This document shows positions 1 to 11,345 of a stretch of 64,000 nucleotides of DNA, in pieces. The translations under genes were made by a program, and so were the position numbers. Origin of the DNA: Cordilura impudica (taxonomy: Eukaryota > Arthropoda > Insecta > Diptera > Scathophagidae); assembly GCA_963682025.1 (NCBI GenBank), contig OY821517.1, forward strand, positions 96,021,946 through 96,085,945. Reading direction: 5' to 3'. The notes below the pieces were generated by a model. The model worked only from the letters and a program-made list of their open reading frames with translations, was not told the DNA's origin and did no database searches. Position 1 is the first letter of the stretch; the number at the start of each line of letters is the position of its first letter.

Positions 1-1055
1 GGTTTTGGACATTTAATTTTTTTTGAAAAATCTATACATCGATACATTTTATTTGCACTAGCACAACCACCACCTGAACCCATCAATTTAAAAATTTATA
101 AGCTCGTCTTACTACTCCTCAAACATTCCTGAGAAATGAAGAGGTACTCCTCAAACATTCCTTAATGAAAAGCCTTATCGGAAGTAGACAAGGAATGTTC
201 TCTACTCCGGGAAAGTAGATCTCGCCGGTATAAACCCTGGCTTACGGGGAAATTGATAAAATTTGGGACGGACGTCCAAAGGCTATTCAATAGGGCTCGA
301 AGTAAAGAACAAATAATACTTAAGCTAATAGCCTGAGTTGCTAGTGCTTTAGGCTTCAGATTTTTTTTAATTTTAATTATAATAAATATCTAAATAAATA
401 AAAAATAAAGCAATAAAATACTGGGATGATTACCACGACAAACGCAGATGTTAAAAAAAAAGATTCGAATAGCCAATCAGTTGCTAGCGTTAATGATGTC
501 TCGAAAATTAAGAAATTCTTATCGAAAACACATTAGCAGTCTGAAACCCTGAGGAAAATGGACCTGATGGGAACCCAACAATTGGTACAAATGTGTGCCG
601 ATAAACTGCCGATAAGATATCACCATAATCGATGTTTTATTATTAAGGGGAAGGATGGAACGATATAAAAAAAAATTAACAGAAATATTTTCCGTAGCTT
701 ACATCGAGTATTTTATCGTTTAAAATCGCGTTTTTTTTTGTTCAGAATATGCTTGAGAAAAGCGTTGTGAATTTTTAGAAAATGGGAAAAGCAAATAACG
801 CGCATCATTCCCAGGAGGTTTAAGGTGTCCTTTCTCAAACTTCCTTTCGACAACCCGGGATATGTTAACTCAATTAGTCATTATGACAGATCAATTGAAA
901 ATGGGTATCTAAATACCCGACAGGCCTTAGTGTGTACTTAAAATATAATTTTTTACTGTATGAAATTTTTGTGTGAGGTGAATAAAAAGTGTATGAAAAT
1001 CGGAGTGTTTCCTATTTTATTCAGAAACGACAACGTATATAAAAAAACAAATTAC
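1..1055. other. no gene recognised; short direct repeat
   Basis: I see no coding relic here. The only structure is an 18-bp direct repeat at 113-130 and 145-162 (TACTCCTCAAACATTCCT). The stretch from about 780 may be the 3' flank of the piggyBac relic that follows on the minus strand, but I could not identify a terminal repeat. Confidence 0.4.
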
Positions 1056-1059
1056 TGAG

Positions 1060-1700
1060 GCTTGGAATTAGAAATGTCATTTTGTCTGTCATTGTGAAAA
1101 TACAGAAAGCAAGGAGGGAGATGTAAGTTCGTCTTGCACTTCAAGCGGCCGCATTCACTTTTGCCACCACATTGCGGACAACGAGTTTTCCAATGACCAC
1201 GATGCATTGCCTGAGGACGAAACTTTACCCGGATGGTGCTAATCGCATTTAATCATAATCGATTCGCATACCTTCATTCGGAGTTCGAAAAAGGCAATGT
1301 AATTTCCATGCATTTACCATAGCCGCGGCTAATTCGATAGTTATTGATCGCGTTGTCAAAAAGTCTCCACCTTCCATGCGATGGTTATAAGGACTGACCA
1401 AATGAGTCTGATCAATTGTAACCATTTTTCGTTTTTTTTTGATCATACCTCATCGCGCGGGCCATTAGTGTATTGCTTAGGAAATTTCATAATAACGTAA
1501 CGACCTAAAAAGATGGAAATAAGTGAAGAAAGTATAATCGATAGACAAAATAGCAAAGACTTACAGCATTATCTTTCCAACCCACAGCGAGTATAGAGTT
1601 GTTCGTATCAAAACTAAAGTCATATATTCTGCGAGGCCTTTTTCGCATTTCCTTGATATTCATCAATGATTTGGTTATCACGAACGAGTCATTAGTTTGT
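1060..1700 (-). pseudogene. piggyBac-like transposase relic (C-terminal half)
   Basis: Reading the minus strand, a segment near 1640-1565 gives RRIYDFSFDTNNSI and AVGWKDNAV, the pattern that precedes the last catalytic region in piggyBac-type transposases. It is followed by a likely 60-nt intron (1564-1505) with a GTAAGT donor and a T-rich TTTTTAG acceptor. The frame from 1446 down contains VTIDQTHLVSPYNHRMEGGD, matching the family's 'P-x-V-x-x-YN-x-x-MGGVD' block. Beyond a stop near 1248 comes a cysteine cluster (RCPQCGG, LKCKTNLH, PPCFLYFH), like the C-terminal zinc finger of many piggyBac proteins. Stops and the altered MEGGD show it is dead. The family assignment rests on motif recall; no ends or TTAA target site were found. 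The N-terminal half, if present, would lie up to about 1980. Confidence 0.7.
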
Positions 1701-2059
1701 GACTTGTGAAAGAGTTGTCAAACTTAACAGTTTGCTGTTTACATTTTTTTAACCTTTCCAGAGAAATACATTCTTTTATCAGCGTTCGTCCCAAGGATTC
1801 CCGATTTGATTAATAAGAACGTGTGTCCTAAGCCAAAAATTTTGCTTTCCGACAATTGTTACGATTAGCTATTATTTCTGTATACTAACTTTTTTCTGAT
1901 TCTTATCACTTTTTTACGCAATTAAAGCTCTTGTTTAACATGCACACTACACAATGCCCACCACTAATATGATAAACTTTCTTTTGCGTTCATACGTACA
2001 TACAGTGTCTGGCTAACTGCGGGGAAGAACGCACTTCTACTCTTGGTGCACTTGGAGGA

Positions 2060-2603
2060 ACCGTATCGAGTGCAGAGATGTGAAAGCTCACCGTATATGG
2101 GCCACATGTAGGAGAGCTATAGGTTCGAAATTGGTTTAAACACGAGGATGACACATTGGCTATATACAAGCATCGCTAGACCCATTCTAATTTCCGCATC
2201 CGTAGTCATATGGACATCAAGAGACGGAAGTGCTACACTTAACCTCTCCAGATAAATCAGCGCCTCTACTGCATAGGAACCAGTGGCGCAATACCGACAA
2301 CATCTATGAGCGCTTTAGAAACTATACACCCAATCGAGATTATAATTAAATGTGAGGCAGCTCTGACCATACTACGATTAAGGGTAACAGGAGGCTATGC
2401 GTATACTAGACAGAGAAAGTTGGATAAATGGCAACTTCCAGGTCAAAGTACTATACGGATCTTTCTAGTCTATATGGTGGAAGTGGTATAAGTTTCTATG
2501 ATAAGAACGGGACCACAACTCAGTCTTTCATGTTGAGGTGGTCGTGATACTGGACTGGAAATGCCAATACCGGAAACGAAAAAGTATTTACTGACAGTCT
2601 AGC
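2060..2603 (+). pseudogene. LINE ORF2 relic, part 1: RT thumb and start of RNase H
   Basis: Plus-strand fragments match the region after the reverse transcriptase in RNase H-bearing non-LTR elements (I, R1 or Loa group): a CRRAIG block near 2110, MTHWLYTSIARPIL near 2150-2190, and ALETIHPIEIIIKCEAA from about 2312. From about 2440 the frame reads YTDLSSLYGGSGISFY, the first acidic motif of RNase H. The next motif, VFTDS, is cut at 2596-2603 by the hAT element that follows. The relic resumes at 12190. Several frameshifts and a TGA show it was or became non-functional. The endonuclease and the RT palm are not present upstream. Confidence 0.7.
2596..2603. repeat. left 8-bp target-site duplication of hAT element 1
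   Basis: AGTCTAGC here is repeated exactly at 12190-12197, immediately outside the TIR-like ends of the interposed element. Eight base pairs is the duplication length of hAT transposons. Confidence 0.85.
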
Positions 2604-3344
2604 TAGTGATTCCAATACCGAAAGCCTCTCGGTATTTCGGCATAAGGGAAATCCCGATACCGATATTACCGGTATTTTCGGTATTATTTATGGAATAAAA
2701 ATATCTAAATGCAAAGCATCAAGAATAAGTTAATTTTTCCCATTATATTATGGTATTCAATCCAATTCATTGTTTATTTAATATAGTCATTAAAAAAATA
2801 AAAAATAGTTCTATAATAAAAATAAAACAAAACAATTAAAAATTAAATATATACAGTAATTAATACACAGGTAAAGTACCCTATTTTTTCAATTCCTTCT
2901 GTTTGTGAATTAAAATATGATCGCAGAAAACATAAAAACATTTCGATACTGGACACTTAGCTGATCTAGAAAGCGTAAAAATATTAGACAAAGAGAGAAG
3001 AAAAGGTATAATCTTGAAAGTCTAAGAGTTCAACAAAAGCTTAATTGTGCAATAAATACAAAGGAGGATAAAGATAAAACGAATGCAAATTATAGTTTAG
3101 TATTGTGATAACTAGCATTAGGAAATTTAAACTGTGATATTTTAGTTTTCAAATTATTTTTACATTTATTTATACAATTTTGTGTTTTTTATGTCGTATT
3201 GTTTATGTCGTAAAAACTAAATGTGTTAAATGTGAAATTGACGAAAGATTATTTGTAAGTTTATTTATTAATAATGTTGAGTTGTGTTATTATAGTACTA
3301 ATGGGTATTCTTTTGCATATTAATATTGTTGCCAGATTAAATAA

Positions 3345-3410
3345 AGATCCCTGAAGAAGTTGGAAAAATCCCAACGAAACGTCGGATGGAAAAAAATAAA
3401 TAATCTCTTA
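3345..3410 (+). other. short hairpin-containing stretch inside hAT element 1
   Basis: TTGGAAAAATCCCAA forms a small hairpin, followed by CGAAACGTCGG. Similar 'AACGAAACGTCGG' strings occur near the 3' ends of some insect retroelements, so this may be a small retroelement scrap. I cannot assign it. Confidence 0.2.
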
Positions 3411-3479
3411 TTTGATTTTGAAACAGGACCTTAAAAAGCCCGTTAGATTGATTTCTAAAAAAAAATCATAGTAATATAT

Positions 3480-5290
3480 AGTAGAAAGGTCGAAAATAAA
3501 CTCTAATTGATATAAATTATCGATGCTTTCATCTGAAAGGCGTTATTTTCGTGCAGAGTAATCCTGCTGCAGAAAACGCACGAGTGGAATCTGCACACTT
3601 GTAGGACGAACGGTCATAAGGAAATTATACACATTTTGCAAAGATCTTCCTTTTATGTTTTGAGACTCGAAATATGTGATTTCCCTTCGAACAACTTTGG
3701 TGAGATCCTTAGCTGATTTTTTCGAATTTATCTCATTATCGCGCTTATTTTGTTGAATTTTTTCCAACATAATTTTCTGCGACTTTGCTTAATTCTCTTA
3801 CAATTTATCCTGAATAGGAGTTTCTGGTTCAATATTTACCAGCTCTATCGACGAATTTATCAGCCACTGCCACTGCTCCGTCTATATTTTTGGTTTGATA
3901 TCCCAAACGTTCAACCAACTTAACAATTATTTGTATTATGGCTGTTTTGCTTATTTGTTTAAATATTCTGTAATTGTCGTGTCCATGGTTGGATGGATTG
4001 TACAAATAGTGTAATACATCTGAAAAATGTGTACACCTTTCAAAAATTCTGCATTTTAATGTAATTTCCAACATGAATTTTAAGGTAATATCTGCTTGAT
4101 AGAGATTATAATCTGCGCAGCACAAACTTTCAACTGCAACCTTAGTAGGGGTTAAAGCTGATATTATTGTTGAGAGAGCTAGAATTCATCTTCCAGAATA
4201 CAAGAATTAATATTTATAGCAATAAGAGCTTTTCTAACGCAATCTTTCACCACATAAAATCTTTCTAGTGTAGCTAATAAACTGTTGCAACGAGTTTTAG
4301 AATCTAATATCAACAGCAGCTTTTTACCAAATTCTTACTTAATATATTTTTGTAATGTTGCATCATTTTTGTTGGCGAATGGCGAAACATTTTAACTACA
4401 CCCCGAATCTTTATAATTAATGCATATATTCCAGAATTAATGTTCTGTTAGGGATGTTCATCTTACATTCATTCTCTTAAACTAATAGCATACCATCAGC
4501 ACCATCAGCATCTTCGCTATCAGTTTCGTATTCGTTATCTGTGTCATTTTTGCAGGGAAATAATTCTCGTTTATCAGATATATTCTGCTGATATAGCACG
4601 CTAATAACCACTAGTTGTATACCATGTACCAGACATTGTTGATGATCTGCATTCACAAGCATACCCACTTTTTTCATTATAGAAGCGCCATCCCTTGTTA
4701 GCGCAATAATGTCTTCATGTAGTGAAATACCGTGATCCTGTTGCTCAATGCTCAATGCATTTATCTGCTGGCATAGACTCTGAAATATGACTCAACCCAA
4801 GATTCCAGAAGCTTTTGTCAGAATGGACATTTATGTTAATATAAATATGATTGGCGTCCATTCATTGAATGTAATGCTGAATTTTCCTAGAAAACAGTTC
4901 ATTTTTCACCTGCATTCTAATTTTTTGCAGTAATTTATTACCATTGATTGAAGAGAAGTTGCCGATATAGGAATTTCACCAAGTCCTCTTGCTGCTAATG
5001 CTCGTCTGAAATCAATGGAAGTACAAAAAATTCTAAAAGGTAAACCATCTTTAACCATCGAGCTAAAACAGCAGGCAATGTATTATCTTCTTCAGTTTTA
5101 AAATAGTTTGTAATTCTTCAAACATTTTTATTCATAAACACAAAACACATCTTTTTGACTTTAACAAATCTATTCCATGGTTCGTTTTGAGATGTGTGTG
5201 CATCCCACTTGTGCTTCCACCACAGACTTTAATTATTTTCATGCATTTATTACACCTACCATTTTCCACTTCGTTCAATATTTTTCAAAA
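3480..5290 (-). pseudogene. hAT transposase relic with BED zinc finger
   Basis: Read from 5290 downward, the order of motifs is that of a hAT transposase. A BED finger comes first (CNKCMKIIK then GMHTHLKTNHG, C-x2-C ... H-x4-H, about 5260-5170). Next is LPFRIFCTSIDFRRALAARG (about 5040-4980), then DIIALTRDGASIMKKVG with HQQCLVHGIQL (4710-4610), which holds a catalytic-type D and the C-x2-H signature. Then come LCCADYNLYQADITLKFML (about 4125) and TKTAIIQIIVKLVERLGYQ, then LQNVYNFLMTVRPTSV (about 3640), and RLSDESIDNL (about 3520), the conserved C-terminal dimerisation and insertion region. Frameshifts, stops and an acidic insertion (about 4500-4550) break it. It lies wholly within the TIR-bounded element and is its own transposase, by context. 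Confidence 0.85.
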
Positions 5291-5875
5291 ATAGGGTTGT
5301 CCATGTCCATGGCTTAAAATATTTTATTTTATTTTCAACTAGCTGTTTTTACCCGGTCTTGCCCTGATGAAAAGGCCTTTGACTTGAAAAATGGTTCACT
5401 ATGCTTACCAGGCGCTGAGTACTTAGTCCCCAATTAACAAATTCCCCAATAAAATGAACTTTCTCCCCAAAAATTTGTATGGGCAGTAAATTCATTTTTT
5501 ATTTCAATTAAAAAGTTTTTGGTTTTTTAATTTAGAAGTTTTTTATAAGATGCTGCAGCAAAAATGCTTCAAAAATAAGGTGCGAAACCGCTTTAAGTTT
5601 TTTTTTTTCAGTTTATTTATAAACATCAAATATAACGGAATGGTTCGCAAATTAAAAGAATCAAAACTTTTAAAAATTGAATTACTTCATTCAATAAGTG
5701 ATCATCGTTGAGCAGAGATGTCAAATTCAAGTTTCAGAAAGGAAAGACTAATGAATCGTTTAATATTGTGTCGCAAGGTTTCTTTAAGCAACTGCTTATA
5801 GTATATGTGTGGCCTATTTTGATCAACAGGTAATTATTTCACATACGCAGATAAAATTTATCATACGACATTTCA

Positions 5876-6290
5876 CTTGGCTGTGTTCCGCGAGCGAGTC
5901 GCGTCCGCTTCCGCGCGTTTGGCAGCCAGACCCGTGCTGCCGCGCAGTTGTTGTCAACTTATTTTAATCGCCAAAATATATTTTTCAGATCATTGCGATA
6001 TTTTTGGTAAACTGTGTTCCGTGAGCGCGTCGCGTCCGCATCCGTCGCGTCCGCGTCCGCGCGCCGCTTCCTCGCAGCTACTACCCGTGCTGCCGCTTAG
6101 CTCTCGTTAACTTATTTTAATTCCTAAAACATATTTTATTTAGATCATTGCGATATTTTAGCTGAGCTGTGTTCCGAGAGCGCATCGCTTCCGCACCCGT
6201 CGCGTCCGAGTCCGCGGTCGCACGCCGCGCGCCGCTTCCGCGCGTTTGGCAACCACACCTGTGCTGCCGCGCAGCTGTTGCCAACTTATT
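5876..6290. repeat. CpG-rich tandem block of Helitron copy 1
   Basis: About three units, each starting near GCTGTGTTCCG and rich in GCGTCCGC-type strings, separated by A/T-rich spacers containing TTTTTCAGATCATTGCGATA. The open frames across it are by-products of the repeat and are not genes. Confidence 0.75.
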
Positions 6291-6529
6291 TTGAAAAGAA
6301 TACTCATTTTAAATGCATTTATTGTTGGACATATATTGAGAGCAGTATGCAAATGTTTACTAAAATAAATATTTAACAAAATTCATTAAATAAAAATATG
6401 TAAAAATTTAAGAATAAATTTGGAGAGTAAGTTTATTTTGTATTTCGATTAAAAATAAATGGGGAATTTGTTCATTTCTTTTGGGTATCTTTTTTTAAGT
6501 TTGGGGAATTTGTTCACCATGTAGTTATT

Positions 6530-7675
6530 TCCATGTAACCCAAATTTCAGAGAAATCCATTGAAAAGTACAAATTTGTATAGGGAAGAAATATACCACAC
6601 AACAAGATATGAATTTTATAAGAAAATTGGGCGTAAAGGTCGGTAAAAATCATATAGCGACCTTCCCTGGAATATGTACTAAATTTCGAAGAAAGCCATT
6701 GAAAAATAAAAGTTTTTATAGCAATCAAATAAAGAAACAAATAAAAGGAAAAAATAAGTTTTATATACATAGAAGTTGGCGCAAAGTAGGCGTGGCCTGT
6801 AAGAAGCATATGGTGACCTTCCCTGTAGTATAGAGATCGTGTGACCAAATTTTAGACATCCCTTGAAAAATAAAAATTTCTATAGTGAACAAATATACAA
6901 AAAACAGAAAATTAATTTTGTATAAAAAGCGGGCGTAGAAGTAGGCGTGACCGGCAAGAATCATATGGCGACCTCTCTGGAGTACAGAGATCGTGTGTAG
7001 CAAATTTCAGAGAAATCCGTTAAAAAAAATTGTGTAGCGAACAAATGTACCAAAAAACAGAATATGAATTGTATACAAAAAGTGGGTGTAATAGTAGGCG
7101 TGACCGGTACGAAGAATATGTCGACTTTCCCTGGAGGAGAGAGATCGTGTGTACCATATATCAGAGAATTCCGTTGAAAAACAAAAATTTGTATAGCAAA
7201 CAAATATACCAAAAAACAGAAAACGAATTGTAAACAAAAAGTGGGCGTAAAAGTAGGTGTGGCCGCAAGAATCACCCGGTGACCTGGCCTGAGGTACAAA
7301 GATCGTGTGTACCAAATTACAGAGAAATGCGTTGAAAAATAAAAATTTGTATACCGAACAAATATACCAAAAAGCAGAAAATGAATTGTATATAAAAAGT
7401 GGGCGTAAAAGTAGGCGTGGTCGATAAAAAAGTATATGGCGACCTTAGCTGGAGTACAGGGATCGTGTGTACCGAATTTCGGAGAAATCTGTTAACAAAT
7501 AAAAATTTGTATAGTGAACAAATATGAATAAAACAGAAAATGAATTTTACATAAAAAGTGGGCGTAAAAGTAGGCGTGGCCGGTAAAAAGTATATGGCGA
7601 CCTTTCCGGGTGTATAGAGATCGTGTGTACAAAATTTCAGGAAAATCCGTTGAAAAATAAAAATTTGTATAGCGG
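6530..7675. repeat. ~155-bp minisatellite array of Helitron copy 1
   Basis: Units carry the recurring strings AGATCGTGTGTACC, AAATTTCAGAGAAATCCG, AAAATTTGTATAG and GTGGGCGTAAAAGTAGGCGT. Overlapping open frames on both strands repeat the same peptides and are artefacts. Confidence 0.8.
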
Positions 7676-8264
7676 TCAAACAAACAAACAAACAAACAAA
7701 CAAACAGAAAATGAATTTTATATACATACTAGCTGTTTTTACCCGGTCTTGCCCGGGATGAAAAGGCCTTTGACTTGAAAAATGGTTCACTATGCTTACC
7801 AGGCGCTGAGTACTTAGTCCCCAATTAACAAATTCCCTAATAAAATGAACTTTCTCCCCAAAAATTTGTATGGGCAGTAAATTCATTTTTTATTTCAATT
7901 AAAAAGTTTTTGGTTTTTTAATTTAGAAGTTTTTTATAAGAAAAAAAATGCTTCAAAAATAAGGTGCGAAACCGCTTTAAGTTTTTTTTTTCAGTTTATT
8001 TATAAACATGAAATATAATAACGGAATGGGCCGCAAATTAAAGGAATCAAAACTTTTAAAAATTGAATTAATTCATTCAATAGGTGATCATAATTGAGCA
8101 GAGACGTCAAATTCAAGTTTCAGAAATGAAAGACTAATGCGACGTTTAATATTGTGTCGCAAGGTTTCTTTAAGCAACTGCTTATAGTATATGTGTGGCC
8201 TATTCTGATCAACAGGTAATTATTTCACATACGTAGATAAAATTTATCATACGACATTTCACTA

Positions 8265-8990
8265 AGCTGTGTTCCGCGAGCGAGTCGCGTCCACTTCCGC
8301 GCGTTTGGCAGCCAGACCCGTGCTGCCGCGCAGTTGTTGTCAACTTATTTTAATCGCCAAAATATATTTTTCAGATCATTGCGATATTTTTGGTAAGCTG
8401 TGTTCCGCGAGCGCGTCGCGTCCGCATCCGTCGCGTCCGCGTCCGTGCGCCTCGCGCCTCGCGCCGCTTCCTCGCAGCTACTACCCGTGCTGCCGCTTAG
8501 TTCTCGTTAACTTATTTTAATTCCTAAAACATATTTTTTAGAGCATTGCGATATTTTAGCTGAGCTGTGTTCCGAGAGCGCGTCGCGTGCGCATCCGTCG
8601 CGTACGAGTCAGCGGTCGCGCGCCGCGCGTTTGGCAGCCACACCCGTGCTGCCGAGCAGTTGCTGTAAACTTATTTTAATCGCCAAAATATATTTTTCAG
8701 ATCATTGCGATATTTTAGCTGAGCTGTGTTCCGCGAGTGCGTCGCGTCCGCGCGCCTCGCGCCGCTTCCTCGCAGCTACTACCCATGCCTCCGCTTAGTT
8801 CTCGTTAACTTATTTTAATTCCTAAAACATATTTTTTAGAGCATTGCGATATTTTAGCTGAGCTGTGTTCCGAGAGCGCGTCGCGTCCGCACCCGTCGCG
8901 TCCGAGTCCGCGGTCGCACGCCGCGCGCCGCTTCCGCGCGTTTGGCAAACACACCTGTGCTGCCGCGCAGCTGTTGCCAACTTATTTTGA
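8265..8990. repeat. CpG-rich tandem block of Helitron copy 2
   Basis: Five units begin with GCTGTGTTCCGMGAG-type strings at about 8268, 8397, 8562, 8723 and 8863 (spacing 129-165 bp). Each has a CpG-rich half (TCGCGTCCGC) and an A/T-rich half (CTTATTTTAATTCCTAAAAC). Confidence 0.8.
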
Positions 8991-9224
8991 AAAGAATACT
9001 CATTTTAAATGCATTTATTGTTGGACATACTATATATTGAGAGCAGTATGCAAATGTTTACTAAAATAAATGTTTAACAAAATTCATTAAATAAAAATAT
9101 GTAAAAATTTAAGAATGAATTTGGGGAGTAAGTACATTTTTAATTTCGATTAAAAAAAATGGGGAATTTGTTCATTTCTTTTGGGTACCTTTTTTTTAAA
9201 TTTGGGGAATTTGTTCACCGTGTA

Positions 9225-10545
9225 GTTATTTCCGTGTAACCCAAATTTCAGAGAAATCCATTGAAAAGTACAAATTTGTATAGGGAAGAAATATACCACA
9301 CAACAAAATATGAATTTTATAAGAAAATTGGGCGTAAAAGTAGGCGTGGTCGGTAAAAATCATATAGCGACCTTCCCTGGAATATGTACTAAATTTCGAA
9401 GTAAGCCATTGAAAAATAAAAGTTTTTATAGCAATCAAATAAAGAAACAAATAAAAGGAAAAAAAAAGTTTTATATACATAGAAGTTGGCGCAAAGTAGG
9501 CGTGGCCTGTAAGAAGCATATGGTGATCTTCCCTGCAGTATACAGATCGTGTGACCAAATTTTATACATTCCTTGAAAAATAAAAATTTCTATAGTGAAC
9601 ATATATACAAAAAACAGAAAATTAATTTTGTATAAAAAGCGGGCGTAGAAGTAGGCGTGACCGGCAAGAATCATGTGGCGACCTCTCTGGAGTACAGAGA
9701 TCGTGTGTAGCAAATTTCAGTGAAATCCGTTAAAAAAAAATGTGTAGCGAACAAATGTACCAAAAAACAGAATATGAATTGTATACAAAAAGTGGGCGTA
9801 ATAGTAGGCGTGACCGGTACGAAGAATATGTCGACTTTCCCTGGAGGAGAGAGATCGTGTTTACCAAATTTCAGAGAAATCGGTTGAAAAATAAAAATTT
9901 GTATAGCGAACACATATACCAAAAAACAAAATGAATTGTATACAAAAAGTGGGCGTTAAAGTAGGCGTGGCCGGTACGAAGCATATGGCGACCTTTGGTG
10001 GAGTACAGAGGTCGTGTGTACCAAATTTCAGAGAATTCCGTTGAAAAACAAAAATTTGTATAGCAAACAAATATACCAAAAAGCAGAAAACGAATTGTAT
10101 ACAAAAAGTGGGCGTAAAAGTAGGTGTGGCTGCAAGAATCACCCGGTGACCTGGCCTGGGGTACAAAGATCGTGTGTACCAAATTTCAGAGAAATGCGTT
10201 GAAAAATAAAAATTTGTATAGCGAACAAATATACCAAAAAGCAGAAAATGAATTGTGTATAAAAAAATGGGCGTAAAAGTAGGCGTGGTCGATAAAAAGT
10301 ATATGGCGACCTTAGCTGGAGCACAGGGATCGTGTGTACCGAATTTCAGGGAAATCTGTTAAGAAATAAAAATTTGTATAGTGAACAAATATGAATAAAA
10401 CAGAAAATGAATTTTACATAAAAAGTGGGCGTAAAAGTAGGCGTGGCCGGTAAAAAGTATATGGCGACCTTTCCTGGGGTATAGAGATCGTGTGTACAAA
10501 ATTTCAGGAAAATCCGTTGAAAAATAAAAATTTGTATAGCGGTCA
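9225..10545. repeat. ~155-160-bp minisatellite array of Helitron copy 2
   Basis: The string GATCGTGTG recurs at about 9546, 9700, 9853, 10011, 10168, 10329 and 10487, giving periods of 153-160 bp. A (CAAA)n tract follows at 10546-10580. Confidence 0.85.
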
Positions 10546-10600
10546 AACAAACAAACAAACAAACAAACAAACAAACAAACAGAAAATGAATTTTATATAT

Positions 10601-10625
10601 ATAGATATAGATATAGATATAGATT
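10601..10625. repeat. (ATATAG)n microsatellite at the Helitron 5' terminus
   Basis: Four tandem ATATAG units extend the 5' terminal TCTATAT of Helitron copy 2. A shorter version lies at 36231-36243 next to copy 3. The true terminal TC could be any of the units. Confidence 0.7.
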
Positions 10626-10934
10626 AAACATAAATGAAAAGCATATTTACCTTTTTGAGGCTTTTGTTTATAAAACGATAAGCCCAAAATTAATACACTT
10701 GATATGTATTATTATTTACTAAAGACCTGCAATTGTTGAACTATACAACATGCGACATGTGTCACATCATGCAAATGTTAATTCATGCTATGCCGCTCAT
10801 ACATGTTTGACAATGGCATATATAGACACTATCGAATAAATTCAAATCAAATCTATGCATAGTTTTTACAGTGATTTTACACAAATGAACATGGAAAATT
10901 AACATGTCAACACATGCTACACATGTGACATTTC

Positions 10935-11345
10935 TTTACTGTCCGTCTGTGTGTTCATGTAAATTCTGTAATCAAACTACAGGTCGCAAATATGAATATA
11001 TTTTAGTGAAATTTGGTATATAAGCTTTTCTCGGCCATAGGATGAACGCTATTGAAACTGGTGAAATTCGGTCTATGTTCAGACCTAGTCCCCGTACAAA
11101 TGAGCCCTATGAAATCGACATAAATTGCCATAAGATCCAAATTATCATATTGATCTCAGTCAAACTGGGTTTGTGTGTGTTTATTACATCCATTTATCAG
11201 TTTTCTAAAACTGATATAAAGCTGCTTCCCGATTTTCACTTAAATATATCAATATATAAAAATGTTGCACAGTGTTTTTTCTCAAATTTGGTTTGTATAT
11301 ATTTTTTCAAAATATTTGTGACTATGAATTCAAATGATGAATAAA
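10935..11345 (+). mobile_element. DINE-1-like repeat, internal fragment (copy a)
   Basis: It contains the family strings TGTGTTCATGTAAA, AGGTCGCAAATATGAATATA, TTTCTCGGCCATAGGATGAA, ATGAAATCGACATAAATTGC and GCTGCTTCCCGATTTTCACT in the standard order. Both termini are missing. It lies inside hAT element 1. Confidence 0.7.

Larger units (their letters stand above)
5339..7727 (-). mobile_element. Helitron family 1, copy 1
   Basis: On the minus strand the 3' end is a GC hairpin (CCGGG-type stem near 5357-5372, partly mutated here) followed by CAGCTAG and T, the CTRR-type Helitron terminus inserted at A/T. The 5' part contains (CAAA)n on the plus strand (7677-7706) and the family's start-proximal ATAAAATTCATTTTCTG. 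The usual TC start is missing: the copy abuts the 3' end of copy 2 directly. Inside are a CpG-rich repeat block (5876-6290) and an array of ~155-bp units (6530-7670). No Rep/helicase coding sequence is visible, so it is non-autonomous. It interrupts the upstream (BED-finger) side of the hAT relic. Confidence 0.8.
7729..10605 (-). mobile_element. Helitron family 1, copy 2
   Basis: The 3' end (plus-strand left) is CTAG at 7729-7732, flanked outside by A (7728), with the hairpin ACCCGGTCTTGCCCGGG directly inside. The 5' end is TCTATATATATAAAATTC on the minus strand, ending at 10604-10605 and followed by T. This gives exact Helitron boundaries (A|TC...CTAG|T). Internal order on the plus strand: 3' terminal segment, CpG-rich units (8265-8990), A/T spacer, ~155-bp array (9225-10545), (CAAA)n (10546-10580). 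No helicase gene is present. The copy sits head-to-tail with copy 1. Confidence 0.88.

Noticed and set aside
5877..6379. Arginine/alanine-rich open frames across the CpG-rich blocks (also at 8269, 33808-34583, 49051-50005)
   Set aside because: They occur on both strands in tandem units of Helitrons and change with unit number. Stops are rare there only because the sequence is GC-rich.
6525..7886. Many 60-190-codon frames with repeating peptides such as THDLYTPGKVAI
   Set aside because: They are translations of the ~155-bp minisatellite in several frames and both strands, with no constraint on any one frame.
9310..9576. 88-codon lysine-rich frame that resembles a ribosomal-type protein
   Set aside because: It is the A-rich strand of the Helitron minisatellite, also seen at 6609.
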